From Clostridia bacterium (GTDB lineage Bacteria; Bacillota; Clostridia; Oscillospirales; Acutalibacteraceae): 33,631 nucleotides of DNA. The notes below the pieces were generated by a model. The model was given only the letters and a program-made list of their open reading frames with translations, did not search any database and had not been told where the DNA came from. Position numbers and translations under genes: made by a program. Of the stretch, positions 15,277 through 23,819 are shown one piece after another (position 1 is the first letter of the stretch; every line of letters begins with the position of its first letter). The stretch covers positions 1 to 33,631 of the forward strand of contig JAFQRA010000016.1 of the NCBI GenBank assembly GCA_017410325.1, read 5' to 3'.

Positions 15277-18264
15277 ATGCCGTATTCAGAAAAATATATG
15301 CTTCGTAAAATTGACGATGCAATAAGAACGGTCAAGCCCGCAGTTTATACCAAAATTGCTCCGCTTTCAGTCAGAGCCTACGTAACGCCTGAGCCCGTAA
15401 AATTCAGCGAGCGTACGAGCGGCGAAGAAAAAATTCTCACCGTCGGCGAAAGCTGGGGTAAGCTTTGGGACTGTGCATGGTTTTGCTTTGAGGGCAGAAT
15501 TCCCGAAAGCGAAAGAGAAAAAAATCTTGTGCTTATGCTGGACGTAAGCGGCGAAATGTGCGTGTTTGACAAAGCGGGTGTACCCGTTGCCTGCCTTACA
15601 AACGTCAGCTCCGAGTACGACACTTCTCTGGGCAGCCCCGGCAAGCGTATTTACGTGCTTGACAAGGCTGCAAAGGAAAGCGGCGAAATTTCGCTGTGGG
15701 CAGATGCAGGCTGCAATGACCTTTTCGGTAAGTATCAGGACAGCGGTAAGGTTATGGAAGCAGACCTTGCAATCTGTGACTCAGGTCTTCGTGATATTTA
15801 TTACGACCTTGCCGTAATCAGAGATGTGCTCGGCTGTATTGACAAAAACAGTGCACGCTACAAGCGCCTTTTAGGCAGAACTTATGACGCTGTTTGTTTG
15901 ATTACATCACCCGATTTTGACAGAAATGCTGTTAAGAAGATTTTAAATAAAGAGCTTGACCGCAAGTGCGGTGACAGCTCGCTTCGCGTTACGGGCATAG
16001 GCCACGCACACATCGACCTTGCCTGGCTGTGGCCGATAAGAGAAACCAAGCGCAAGGGTGCAAGAACCTTCTCCAACGTAATTCAGCTTATGGACAGATA
16101 CCCCGATTTTATCTTCGGCGCAAGTCAGCCTCAGCTTTACAAGTGGGTCAAGGAAGACTATCCCGAGCTGTACGCAAAAATCAAGCAGAAGGTAAAGGAA
16201 AACCGCTGGGAATGCCAGGGCGGTATGTGGGTTGAGGCCGATACCAACGTCAGTGGTGCAGAGCCTCTCGTAAGACAGTTCCTCTACGGTAAAAAATTCT
16301 TTATGGAAGAATTCGGCGTGGACGTGCGTTCACTCTGGCTGCCCGATGTTTTCGGCTACAGCGCCGCATTGCCCCAGATTATGAAAAAGAGCGGTGTCGA
16401 TTACTTTGTAACGCAGAAGCTTTCGTGGAGTGAGCACAACTCGTATCCCCACCACACATTCAATTGGTACGGCATAGACGGTACGGACGTGCTTGCCCAC
16501 CTTCTTCCCGAGGATACATACAACGGCCCTGCAATGCCCAGGTCGCTTAAAAAGATTGAAGCAAACTACAAGGACAGCGCCGTTTGCGAAGAGGCGCTTA
16601 TGCTCTTTGGCATCGGTGACGGCGGCGGAGGACCGAGCAATTTCCACCTTGAAGGTCTTAAGCGCATAAAGAACCTTGAGGGTCTCGTTCCCTGCGAGCA
16701 GGGCTATTCAATCGATATGCTCGACAGAATTGCGGAAAACAAGGCGGATTATAAAAAATGGGTCGGTGAGCTTTACCTTGAAAAGCATCAGGGTACGTAT
16801 ACCACCCAGTCAAGAATAAAGCGCTTTAACCGCCGTACGGAGTTTGCGCTTCGTGAAACCGAGTTTGCCTGCGTGTGGGCAAAGCTTGCCGCAAACGTGC
16901 CTTACCCCAAGGCAGAGCTTGACGAAATCTGGGAGGAATACCTGCTCTATCAGTTCCACGATATTTTGCCCGGCTCATCAATAAACCGTGTTTATCAGGA
17001 GGCCGAGGAACGCTTCAAGGTAATCCTCAAGCGCCTTTCCGAAATCAAAAAGGCAGCGTATGCCAAGGTTGCCGCCACAATAGGCAGAGTGAACGAAACT
17101 ATCGTTTTCAACTCTCTTCCCTTCGAGGTTACGGAGCAGTTTAAGACTACGGGCGGCTACAGGCAGATTACCGTTCCCGCTATGGGTATGAAGAGCCTTG
17201 ATGAAAGCACGGACCGATTTGAGCCCTGCGCAAGCGATGAAACGGGTCTCGAAAACAGCAAGCTTTCCGTCACCTTTAATTCAGACGGTGCAATTACCGA
17301 AATTTACGATAAAATCAACGGCAGACAGGTGCTTCTGAACGGCGAAAAGGCAAACATCTTTACTCTTTACGAGGACAGAGGCGATGCCTGGGATATGCGC
17401 TTCAACTACGCTGACGACGTTACAACCAAAATGAAGGTGATCGATGTTGAATTCGGTGTGGAAGGCGGTAACGCCGTGCGTACACAGACCTTCAGCTTTA
17501 ACGAGTCGATTCTCAAGCAGAAAATCGTTCTTACGCCTGCCGGCATTATCCGTTTTGAAACCGAGGCAGACTGGCGCGAAAAGAGAAAGATGCTCCGCAC
17601 AGCCTTCCCGATTAACGTTGTAAGCGACAAGGTTGAGTGCGACATTCAGTTCGGCTCACTTGAGCGTTCCACAACCGAGAACACAAGCTGGCAGTACGCT
17701 CAGTTTGAAATCTGCGCACAGAAGTGGCTCGATATTTCACAGCGCGATTACGGTGCGGCCGTGCTGAATAACGGCAAATACGGCTACAGAGTAAAGGATA
17801 CAACCATTGATATCAATCTTCTGCGCTCACCCTGCTATCCCGATGTGAACGCCGATTACGGCAAGCACTCCTTTACATACGCTTTCTATCCCCACAAGGG
17901 TGACAGAGTTGAGGCGAAGGTGAGCGAGCACGCATATCAGCTCAATATGCCCTTAAGCGTTGCCAAGGTTTCAACCGACGGTCAGATTGAGGCAAAGGAA
18001 GCAGCCCAGCTTATGAAGTTTGATAACGGCGGAGCTGCCGTAATTGAAAGCATCAAGGCTGCCGAGGACGGCAGGGGTATCATCCTGCGTGTTTACGAGA
18101 GCACGGGTGCGGATTGCGATATTACTCTCAGACCGAATTTCCGCTTCCAGCGTGCAAGCGTTGTTGACCTTACGGAAAACGAGGTTACGGAGTGCGCCGT
18201 TTCGGGCGGCACGATTTCCGCCTCTCTCAAGCCGTTTGAGATTCTTTCAATAAAGGTAAATTAA
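15277..18264 (+). CDS. Alpha-mannosidase, glycoside hydrolase family 38
   Basis: A 995-residue zinc-dependent enzyme that removes alpha-linked mannose with retention. After an N-terminal beta domain (1-230), the catalytic domain opens with GHAHIDLAWLWP, in which H243, H245 and D247 match the zinc-binding HxHxD. The nucleophile is D322 in WVEADTNVSGAE. WLPDVFGYSAALPQI and KLSWSEHNSYPHHTFNW complete the active site. The three-helix bundle and large C-terminal beta domains follow (LPGSSINRVYQEAEE; DNGGAAVIESIKAAEDG). No signal peptide is present, so it acts in the cytoplasm on imported mannosides, for instance from yeast or host N-glycans (inference). The ATG at 15277 has GAAAGGA upstream. It is a single gene with terminators on both sides and no sugar transporter beside it. 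Confidence 0.95.
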   Translation: MPYSEKYMLRKIDDAIRTVKPAVYTKIAPLSVRAYVTPEPVKFSERTSGEEKILTVGESWGKLWDCAWFCFEGRIPESEREKNLVLMLDVSGEMCVFDKAGVPVACLTNVSSEYDTSLGSPGKRIYVLDKAAKESGEISLWADAGCNDLFGKYQDSGKVMEADLAICDSGLRDIYYDLAVIRDVLGCIDKNSARYKRLLGRTYDAVCLITSPDFDRNAVKKILNKELDRKCGDSSLRVTGIGHAHIDLAWLWPIRETKRKGARTFSNVIQLMDRYPDFIFGASQPQLYKWVKEDYPELYAKIKQKVKENRWECQGGMWVEADTNVSGAEPLVRQFLYGKKFFMEEFGVDVRSLWLPDVFGYSAALPQIMKKSGVDYFVTQKLSWSEHNSYPHHTFNWYGIDGTDVLAHLLPEDTYNGPAMPRSLKKIEANYKDSAVCEEALMLFGIGDGGGGPSNFHLEGLKRIKNLEGLVPCEQGYSIDMLDRIAENKADYKKWVGELYLEKHQGTYTTQSRIKRFNRRTEFALRETEFACVWAKLAANVPYPKAELDEIWEEYLLYQFHDILPGSSINRVYQEAEERFKVILKRLSEIKKAAYAKVAATIGRVNETIVFNSLPFEVTEQFKTTGGYRQITVPAMGMKSLDESTDRFEPCASDETGLENSKLSVTFNSDGAITEIYDKINGRQVLLNGEKANIFTLYEDRGDAWDMRFNYADDVTTKMKVIDVEFGVEGGNAVRTQTFSFNESILKQKIVLTPAGIIRFETEADWREKRKMLRTAFPINVVSDKVECDIQFGSLERSTTENTSWQYAQFEICAQKWLDISQRDYGAAVLNNGKYGYRVKDTTIDINLLRSPCYPDVNADYGKHSFTYAFYPHKGDRVEAKVSEHAYQLNMPLSVAKVSTDGQIEAKEAAQLMKFDNGGAAVIESIKAAEDGRGIILRVYESTGADCDITLRPNFRFQRASVVDLTENEVTECAVSGGTISASLKPFEILSIKVN

Positions 18265-18272
18265 TTTATAAT

Positions 18273-18314
18273 AAAGGGTGAAGAAAAATTTTTGAAAATT
18301 TCTCTTCACCTTTT
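18273..18314 (+). terminator. Terminator of the alpha-mannosidase gene
   Basis: A long stem (18273-18284 with 18303-18314, one G-U pair), extended inward by further A-T pairs, with TTTT at its 3' end. Confidence 0.85.
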
Positions 18315-18377
18315 CTGGTATGAACACACAAACTACACATATGTGCTTTAAGTTATAGATAAAGGAGGTGAGCGGCA

Positions 18378-19064
18378 ATGTTTAAAATACTTTTTGCCGA
18401 CGATGAAGCGAAAATCCGTGAAACGGTAAATGACTATTTTACCGCAAAGGGCGTGGAGGTGCACCTTGCCGAGAACGGCGGACAGGCGGTTGAAATGGTT
18501 GAAGAAAATGAATACGACCTCATAATTCTCGATGTTATGATGCCCGTATTAAACGGCCTTGAAGCCTGCAGGCGCATAAGAAAAATCACCAAAGCACCCG
18601 TACTGTTTTTATCTGCTCTGGGTGAGGAAAGAGATTTGCTCGGCGGTTATTCAAGCGGAGCGGACGATTACGTTGTAAAGCCCTTCCCCTTGTCGGTGCT
18701 GTTTGAAAAGAGCCAAAGGATGATAAGGCGTTACCGAGGGATAACCGATGAAAATCTGCTCGTTTCGGGTGGCATAACGCTCGATAAAAACCGCTTCAGG
18801 GTCTTATCAAACGGCGAGGAAATTACGCTTTCAAGCAAGGATTTTCAGCTGCTTGAATACCTTATGACAAACAAAAACATTGTCTTAAGCCGACATATAA
18901 TTTTAAGCCGTGTGTGGGGTTATGATTTTGAGGGTGACGACAGGGTGGTAGATACCCATATCAAAATTATCCGCAAAGCCCTCGGCGAAAATTCTAAGGC
19001 AATCAAAACGGTTGTCAATGTCGGATATAAGTTCGAGGAGGCAGAAGTAAATGAGCAAAAATAA
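18378..19064 (+). CDS. OmpR/PhoB-family response regulator
   Basis: A 228-residue two-component transcription factor. The receiver domain (1-120) shows ILFADDEAKI with the acidic pair, the phosphoacceptor D52 in LDVMMP, and a KPF switch lysine (VKPFPLSVL). The winged-helix DNA-binding domain (about 128-225) shows LSSKDFQLLEYLMTN, LSRVWGYDF and RVVDTHIKIIRKALG. The ATG at 18378 has an excellent AAAGGAGGTG ribosome binding site. The kinase gene overlaps its end by 14 bases, so the two are translationally coupled. A short palindrome, CACATATGTG (18336-18345), lies in its leader and could be an autoregulatory site. The regulon is not evident from the neighbours. Confidence 0.96.
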   Translation: MFKILFADDEAKIRETVNDYFTAKGVEVHLAENGGQAVEMVEENEYDLIILDVMMPVLNGLEACRRIRKITKAPVLFLSALGEERDLLGGYSSGADDYVVKPFPLSVLFEKSQRMIRRYRGITDENLLVSGGITLDKNRFRVLSNGEEITLSSKDFQLLEYLMTNKNIVLSRHIILSRVWGYDFEGDDRVVDTHIKIIRKALGENSKAIKTVVNVGYKFEEAEVNEQK

Positions 19065-20616
19065 AATGTTTACCTATGTCGCAACAGGTCTGGCACTTGT
19101 TTATATTATTGGGCTTTCTGTCTGTTTTACGGGGGCATCGCTGGCTGTGAGCCAGGAATTTGACAATGCAGAGGACAAACTGTCTGCATATAGCAGCGAG
19201 AGATATTTTACCGAAGCAGAGGAAGGCGAAAGTGTAGGAGATTTACTGAGACTCAGCCAGCAGATAGCAAACAGATTTCCTTACTATGCAGTTGCTTACG
19301 ATAAGGATGGCAATATTGTCGCACAAACGGGCACTTATATTTCCTTTGTAGAGCTTGGAGAGAAAAGGCTTTATTGCTATCTTGACGAATATCTGACCGA
19401 TGAAATGAAACGGGATATTGCCAAACTGCAAAAGCAGGCGAAAAAGACCTATGTCAAGGTCAGCGATTTTGAATTCAACCTTGACGGAGAAAAGGTTATT
19501 CCCGTGAAACTCAGGCTTGAGCTCGGCTACGGTGAAGGAAACCTGACCCTTGTGTTTTCGGATAAAGAGGCAAACTACAGGTTAGATGAAGAAAAATATG
19601 TTGCGGCATATATTACAGTTTATGATATAGATGAAAGTCATTACAACCGAAAAAAGTTCAATGAGCTTCGTGAAGAGGTACTGTCTGATGAGCGGAAAAA
19701 GGAAGCTATGCGAAACATTGAGAATTCGGGCGGAGGCGGTGTGAGTAGCTACGAATATTTTTATTACGACTGTACTTACCGTTACGGTGATGAGTATTTC
19801 GCTATAGTTGAAGCAGGCGGCTTCAGACCTGTTATTGCAGTATTGGATTCTGATTATTTTCAGATGTTCCTGCTTGAATTCACCCTTGGCTTTGTTATCC
19901 TTGCGATAGCTATACTTATTCTTTCAAACAAGCTCTACAACAAAAACAAGCAGCTTGAAAACGCGCGCATAGCCTTTACAAGCGCCGCCGCACACGAGCT
20001 GAAAACACCGCTTGCGGTTATCTCAAACCTCAGCGAGTGTATAATAGAAAACATACTGCCCGAAAAGAACGAACAGTATATGAACGCAATCTACGCCGAA
20101 ACCGTGCGGATGAATAAGCTGGTCAACACTTTGCTCGAATATAACCGAATCACTACGGCGGAAAAAATTGAAAAAGAGCTTTGCGACCTTTCGGCCGTTG
20201 CCGAAAAAGAGCTGAAAAAGTATCTGAGCCTTTTTGAGGAAAAGGGTATCGGCGTGACGGAGGCATTTGAAAAAGCGGAGGCAAATTGCAACATAGGGCT
20301 CATTTCACTCGTCGTTGATAACTTCCTTTCAAACGCGCTCAAGTACACCCCTGAAAACGGCGAAATAAAAGTGAAGGTAAAAAACGAGAACGGAAAAATC
20401 AAGCTCAGCGTTTTCAACAGCGGCAGTCATATCGCACCCGACCACGGCAAGCACATCTGGGAGGAGTTTTACCGTATAGATTCCGTGCGCAACAGCTCGG
20501 AAAAATCAAGCGGTATGGGCCTTGCAATCTGCCGCAAAATCCTCGAGCTTCACGGCTGGAAATACGGCTATACAAGCACCAACAAAGGCGTAGATTTTTA
20601 TTTTTCTGTGTGTTAA
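19051..20616 (+). CDS. Membrane sensor histidine kinase
   Basis: A 521-residue kinase paired with the preceding regulator. It has membrane segments at about 8-30 and 273-293 and a large extracytoplasmic sensor region of about 240 residues between them that matches no domain I can name. The HisKA H-box is AAAHELKTPLAVI with the phosphorylated H315. The ATPase domain shows the N-box DNFLSNALKY, a reduced G1 box (FNSGSHI) and the G2 box SSGMGLAI. The kinase core resembles VanS-type kinases of clostridia. The ATG at 19051 lies in the regulator's 3' end, with GAGGAGG upstream. Codon use in the sensor half is less biased than in the kinase half and the neighbouring genes. The signal sensed is unknown. 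Confidence 0.94.
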   Translation: MSKNKMFTYVATGLALVYIIGLSVCFTGASLAVSQEFDNAEDKLSAYSSERYFTEAEEGESVGDLLRLSQQIANRFPYYAVAYDKDGNIVAQTGTYISFVELGEKRLYCYLDEYLTDEMKRDIAKLQKQAKKTYVKVSDFEFNLDGEKVIPVKLRLELGYGEGNLTLVFSDKEANYRLDEEKYVAAYITVYDIDESHYNRKKFNELREEVLSDERKKEAMRNIENSGGGGVSSYEYFYYDCTYRYGDEYFAIVEAGGFRPVIAVLDSDYFQMFLLEFTLGFVILAIAILILSNKLYNKNKQLENARIAFTSAAAHELKTPLAVISNLSECIIENILPEKNEQYMNAIYAETVRMNKLVNTLLEYNRITTAEKIEKELCDLSAVAEKELKKYLSLFEEKGIGVTEAFEKAEANCNIGLISLVVDNFLSNALKYTPENGEIKVKVKNENGKIKLSVFNSGSHIAPDHGKHIWEEFYRIDSVRNSSEKSSGMGLAICRKILELHGWKYGYTSTNKGVDFYFSVC

Positions 20617-20627
20617 TAGCATTACTG

Positions 20628-20656
20628 TTTACAAATTCCGGTTTTTGTGATATGCT
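20628..20656 (+). promoter_or_regulatory. Probable promoter of the ATP-grasp/HAD gene
   Basis: TTTACA (20628-20633), a 17-base spacer and TATGCT (20651-20656) with an extended TGA just before it. This suggests the fusion gene is transcribed apart from the two-component system. Confidence 0.55.
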
Positions 20657-20692
20657 TATTATATATTTATAACACAAGGCAGGAAACCTGTA

Positions 20693-22324
20693 ATGAGGGA
20701 AATCCGTATTCTTTTTACCGGCATAGGCAGGCGTGTGGAGCTGATGCAGGCATTTCACAATGCTGCGGCAACACTCAACAAAAAGGTTATAATTTATGGA
20801 GCAGATATGGCTACAACAGCCCCTGCTCTGGCTTATTGCGACCACATCCGTATTGTCTGCGGCATGAAGGGCGAAGAATATATCCCGCAATTGCTCGATA
20901 TTTGCCAAAAGGACAGCATAGACCTTGTTATACCTACAATCGATACGGATTTGAAATTGTTGGCGAATAACAAAGAGCGGTTTGAAGAGGTAGGGACAAG
21001 GGTGCTGATAAGCGCCCCCGATATGATAAGCATCTGCCGTGACAAGAACAGGACTTCGCAGTTTTTCATTGATTGCGGACTGAAAGCACCTATGCCCTGT
21101 AACGATTACAAAAAATACAATTCGGGTTTTCCGGCGTTTATCAAGCCGAAAGACGGCAGCAGCAGCTTGAATGCCTACAGGATTGAGGATGCCGAAGAAC
21201 TTGCCTTTTACGCACATATAATTGACGGCTATATTATCCAGCCTTTTATAACGGGTAAGGAATATACGGTGGATATATTCTGCGATTTTGACGGAAAGCC
21301 TGTCAGTATAGTTCCCAGAGAAAGGGTTGCTGTGCGTTCCGGAGAGGTGCTGAAAACAAAAATATGCCTTGACGAAACTATAATCGAACAGACTAAATCT
21401 ATTGTAAAAAGATTCAAACCTTGCGGACCCATGACCGTTCAGCTTATTAAGGACAGCCGAACCGGGGATAATTATTATATCGAGATCAATCCTCGTTACG
21501 GAGGCGGTGCACCGCTTTCGATGCGTGCCGGCGCAAGGTCGGCCGAAACTGTGCTGAAGCTTTTGGACGGCGAAAAGATAGAATATCTTAATATGAAAAG
21601 TATCGCGGACGGTGCTGTTTACAGCAGGTTTGACCAATGTGTGTGTACGAATTACGGCAGTGCAGGCAAATCTGTTCAGGGTGTAATTTTTGACCTTGAC
21701 GATACGTTGTATTCCGAAAAGGACTATATTCGTTCGGGCTTCAAAGCGGTTGCCGAATACTTGGGCGATATTGAATACGCAAAAGACCTTTGGACTTTTT
21801 TTGAAGCGGGCGAACCAGCTGTGGACAAGCTACTTGAAAAAATCGGTCAGACAGGTAAAAAAGCGGAGTGCCTCAATATATACCGCGAGCACACTCCCGA
21901 AATTAAACTGTGTCCGTGTGTTTGCGAGATGCTTTCGGTGCTTAAAGAAAGCGGAATAAAAATCGGAATAATAACTGACGGAAGACTGTCGGGACAGCGC
22001 AGAAAAATAGTTGCCCTAGGTCTTGACAGCATAGCGGACGATATAATTATTACCGATGAACTCGGCGGTGTACAGTTCAGAAAGCCTAACGATATTTCTT
22101 TTCGCATTATGCAGAATCGTTGGCACACACCGTTTGAAAATCTGATATATGTCGGTGACAATCCCGTGAAGGATTTTCAGGCACCGAGGCAGCTTGGTAT
22201 GAGAACGTTGTTTTTCAATAATGCTGACGGGCTGTATTCCGCTATGGCCGAGGATTATGAGATTTTCGGAGACAGAGTTGAAAACACGGAGGAACTCGGA
22301 AAGTATCTTTTAAATCTTGTATAA
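20693..22324 (+). CDS. ATP-grasp ligase fused to HAD-family phosphatase
   Basis: A 543-residue two-domain cytoplasmic protein. Residues 1-~310 are a CarB/PylC-like ATP-grasp unit: a pre-ATP-grasp Rossmann part (ILFTGIGRRVELMQAF, YGADMATTAPALAYCD), FPAFIKPKDGSSSLNAYRI for nucleotide binding, QPFITGKEYTVDIFCD, and the metal-binding YIEINPRYGGGAPLS. Residues ~328-543 are a HAD hydrolase: FDLDDTLY with the nucleophile D334 and acid/base D336, IGIITDGR, a KPND lysine motif and VGDNPVKD. ATP-grasp enzymes join a carboxylate to an amine through an acyl phosphate; a fused phosphatase suggests a phosphorylated substrate or product, but neither is known. The ATG at 20693 has only a weak GGCAGGAAA ribosome binding site. 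Codon use is more A/T-ending than in most neighbours. It stands alone with its own promoter and terminator. Confidence 0.9.
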   Translation: MREIRILFTGIGRRVELMQAFHNAAATLNKKVIIYGADMATTAPALAYCDHIRIVCGMKGEEYIPQLLDICQKDSIDLVIPTIDTDLKLLANNKERFEEVGTRVLISAPDMISICRDKNRTSQFFIDCGLKAPMPCNDYKKYNSGFPAFIKPKDGSSSLNAYRIEDAEELAFYAHIIDGYIIQPFITGKEYTVDIFCDFDGKPVSIVPRERVAVRSGEVLKTKICLDETIIEQTKSIVKRFKPCGPMTVQLIKDSRTGDNYYIEINPRYGGGAPLSMRAGARSAETVLKLLDGEKIEYLNMKSIADGAVYSRFDQCVCTNYGSAGKSVQGVIFDLDDTLYSEKDYIRSGFKAVAEYLGDIEYAKDLWTFFEAGEPAVDKLLEKIGQTGKKAECLNIYREHTPEIKLCPCVCEMLSVLKESGIKIGIITDGRLSGQRRKIVALGLDSIADDIIITDELGGVQFRKPNDISFRIMQNRWHTPFENLIYVGDNPVKDFQAPRQLGMRTLFFNNADGLYSAMAEDYEIFGDRVENTEELGKYLLNLV

Positions 22325-22332
22325 TACTAAAA

Positions 22333-22359
22333 AAGGCTGAACGCGAACCGTTCAGCCTT
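22333..22359. terminator. Bidirectional terminator between ATP-grasp/HAD gene and rnf operon
   Basis: An 11-bp perfect stem (22333-22343 with 22349-22359) with a 5-base loop, A-rich on one side and T-rich on the other, placed between convergent genes. Confidence 0.93.
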
Positions 22360-22376
22360 AATTATTTGTGTTGCTC

Positions 22377-23210
22377 TTATATTCTGTTTATGCTCTTGAG
22401 TGCGATTTTGCCAAGCTCGATAACGTCAATTGCGCCGACGGGGCAGGCCTCGTGGCACTTGCCGCAGCCGATACATTTGTCGTAATCAACCTTAGCGCAG
22501 AAGTTTTCAACCTTGACTGCACCGTATTCGCAGGCCTTGACGCACTTCATACAGCCGATACAGCCTGCCTTACACTCTTTTCTTGTAAGAGCGCCCTTAT
22601 CCTTATTGGCGCAGAGCACGGCGGCCTTTGCCTGATGAAGGGGAAGAAGCTCAATGAGACCCTTGGGGCAGGTCTTGATACAGGCCTTGCACGCACGGCA
22701 GGCGAGGGGATTGATTCTTGCAACGCCGTCACAGATGTGGATTGCATCGTAGGGGCAGGCTTCAATACAGTCGCCGAAGCCTATACAGCCGTAGATACAG
22801 TCCTTGGGTCCGCCGTAAAGCTGGGTTGCCATTTTACAGCTCTTAACGCCGACGTAGTTGAGCTTTGTGCCTGCGTTGTGGTTGTTGCCCTGGCAGAGCA
22901 CAACGGCCGCCTGCGGAGCAATTTCGCCCGCTTCAAGGCCGGCTATAGCGGCAATCTTTTTGGAAACCTCGCTTCCGCCGGGAGAACAAAGGGTCGTGCA
23001 GGTCGTTTCGCCCTTGGAGAGTGCTGCGGCGTAGCCGTCACAGCCGGAGAAGCCGCAGGCACCGCAGTTGGCACCGGGCAATTCTTCACGGATTTTTTCC
23101 GCCTTTTCGTCAACAGGCACTGCCATTACAATTGAAGCAACGGCAAGCATAACTGCGGCGAGGATACCTATGGCGGCAACAACTATTACTGCAAGTAAAA
23201 TAGGATTCAT
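22377..23210 (-). CDS. rnfB: Rnf complex subunit RnfB (iron-sulfur protein)
   Basis: A 277-residue subunit that takes electrons from ferredoxin in the ion-translocating ferredoxin:NAD+ oxidoreductase. One N-terminal membrane helix (about 4-32) is followed by the Fe-S domain motif LPGANCGACGFSGCDGY (4Fe-4S). After that come four ferredoxin-type cysteine groups: CIYGCIGFGDCIEACP, CRACKACIKTCP, CIGCMKCVKAC and CIGCGKCHEACP. The chain therefore seems able to hold about five [4Fe-4S] clusters, more than the short proteobacterial form. The ATG at 23208-23210 has AAAGGCGG upstream. It is the last gene of the operon, 18 bases after rnfA, and ends at the shared terminator. Confidence 0.97.
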   Translation of the reverse strand: MNPILLAVIVVAAIGILAAVMLAVASIVMAVPVDEKAEKIREELPGANCGACGFSGCDGYAAALSKGETTCTTLCSPGGSEVSKKIAAIAGLEAGEIAPQAAVVLCQGNNHNAGTKLNYVGVKSCKMATQLYGGPKDCIYGCIGFGDCIEACPYDAIHICDGVARINPLACRACKACIKTCPKGLIELLPLHQAKAAVLCANKDKGALTRKECKAGCIGCMKCVKACEYGAVKVENFCAKVDYDKCIGCGKCHEACPVGAIDVIELGKIALKSINRI

Positions 23211-23228
23211 TGTTTTTTACCGCCTTTC

Positions 23229-23819
23229 TTAACCGAAGATGCCATCAACGATTCCCGTAAAGCCGAGGAACGAGATGGAGGTGAGGGAGGCCGCAACGAG
23301 AGTTATCGGCAGACCCTGCATAAATTTGGGAATATCACAGCTTTCAAGCCTTTCGCGAACACCTGCGAAAATAACCATTGCAAGCATAAAGCCGAGACCT
23401 GCGCCCAGTGAGTTTACCATTGACTGAGCAAAGTTGTAGCCGTTGTCAACGTTGAGGATAACTACGCCGAGAACAGCGCAGTTTGTGGTGATAAGCGGCA
23501 GGTAAATGCCCAGCGCGCTGTAAAGAGCGGGAATATACTTTTTGAGAACTATCTCAACAAGCTGAACGAGAGCCGCAATGACGAGAATAAAAACAATCGT
23601 CTGCAGGTATTCCATATCGTTCTTTACAAGCAGCGTGTTGATGGGGTAAGTTACAGCGGTTGCAAGCAGCATAACGAAGATAACCGCAAGCGACATACCC
23701 GAAGCGGTGCCAAGCTTTTTGGAAACACCGAGGAACGGACAGATGCCGAGGAACTTGCTGAGCAGGAAGTTTTCGGTAAGGATAGCCGTAATAAGAATTG
23801 ATAAGAATACTTTTGTCAT
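23229..23819 (-). CDS. rnfA: Rnf complex subunit RnfA
   Basis: A 196-residue integral membrane subunit with six predicted helices. It shows the family signatures LTENFLLSKFLGICPFLGVSKK and LPLITTNCAVLGV; the cysteines in GICPF and TTNCAV match those known to hold a [2Fe-2S] centre together with RnfE in the middle of the membrane. Length is normal. Its ATG overlaps the rnfE stop as ATGA (23816-23819), so translation is coupled. Confidence 0.97.
   Translation of the reverse strand: MTKVFLSILITAILTENFLLSKFLGICPFLGVSKKLGTASGMSLAVIFVMLLATAVTYPINTLLVKNDMEYLQTIVFILVIAALVQLVEIVLKKYIPALYSALGIYLPLITTNCAVLGVVILNVDNGYNFAQSMVNSLGAGLGFMLAMVIFAGVRERLESCDIPKFMQGLPITLVAASLTSISFLGFTGIVDGIFG

Noticed and set aside
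18336-18345. CACATATGTG palindrome before the response regulator as a firm operator
   Set aside because: A single 10-bp palindrome is too short to call; OmpR-type regulators usually bind direct repeats.
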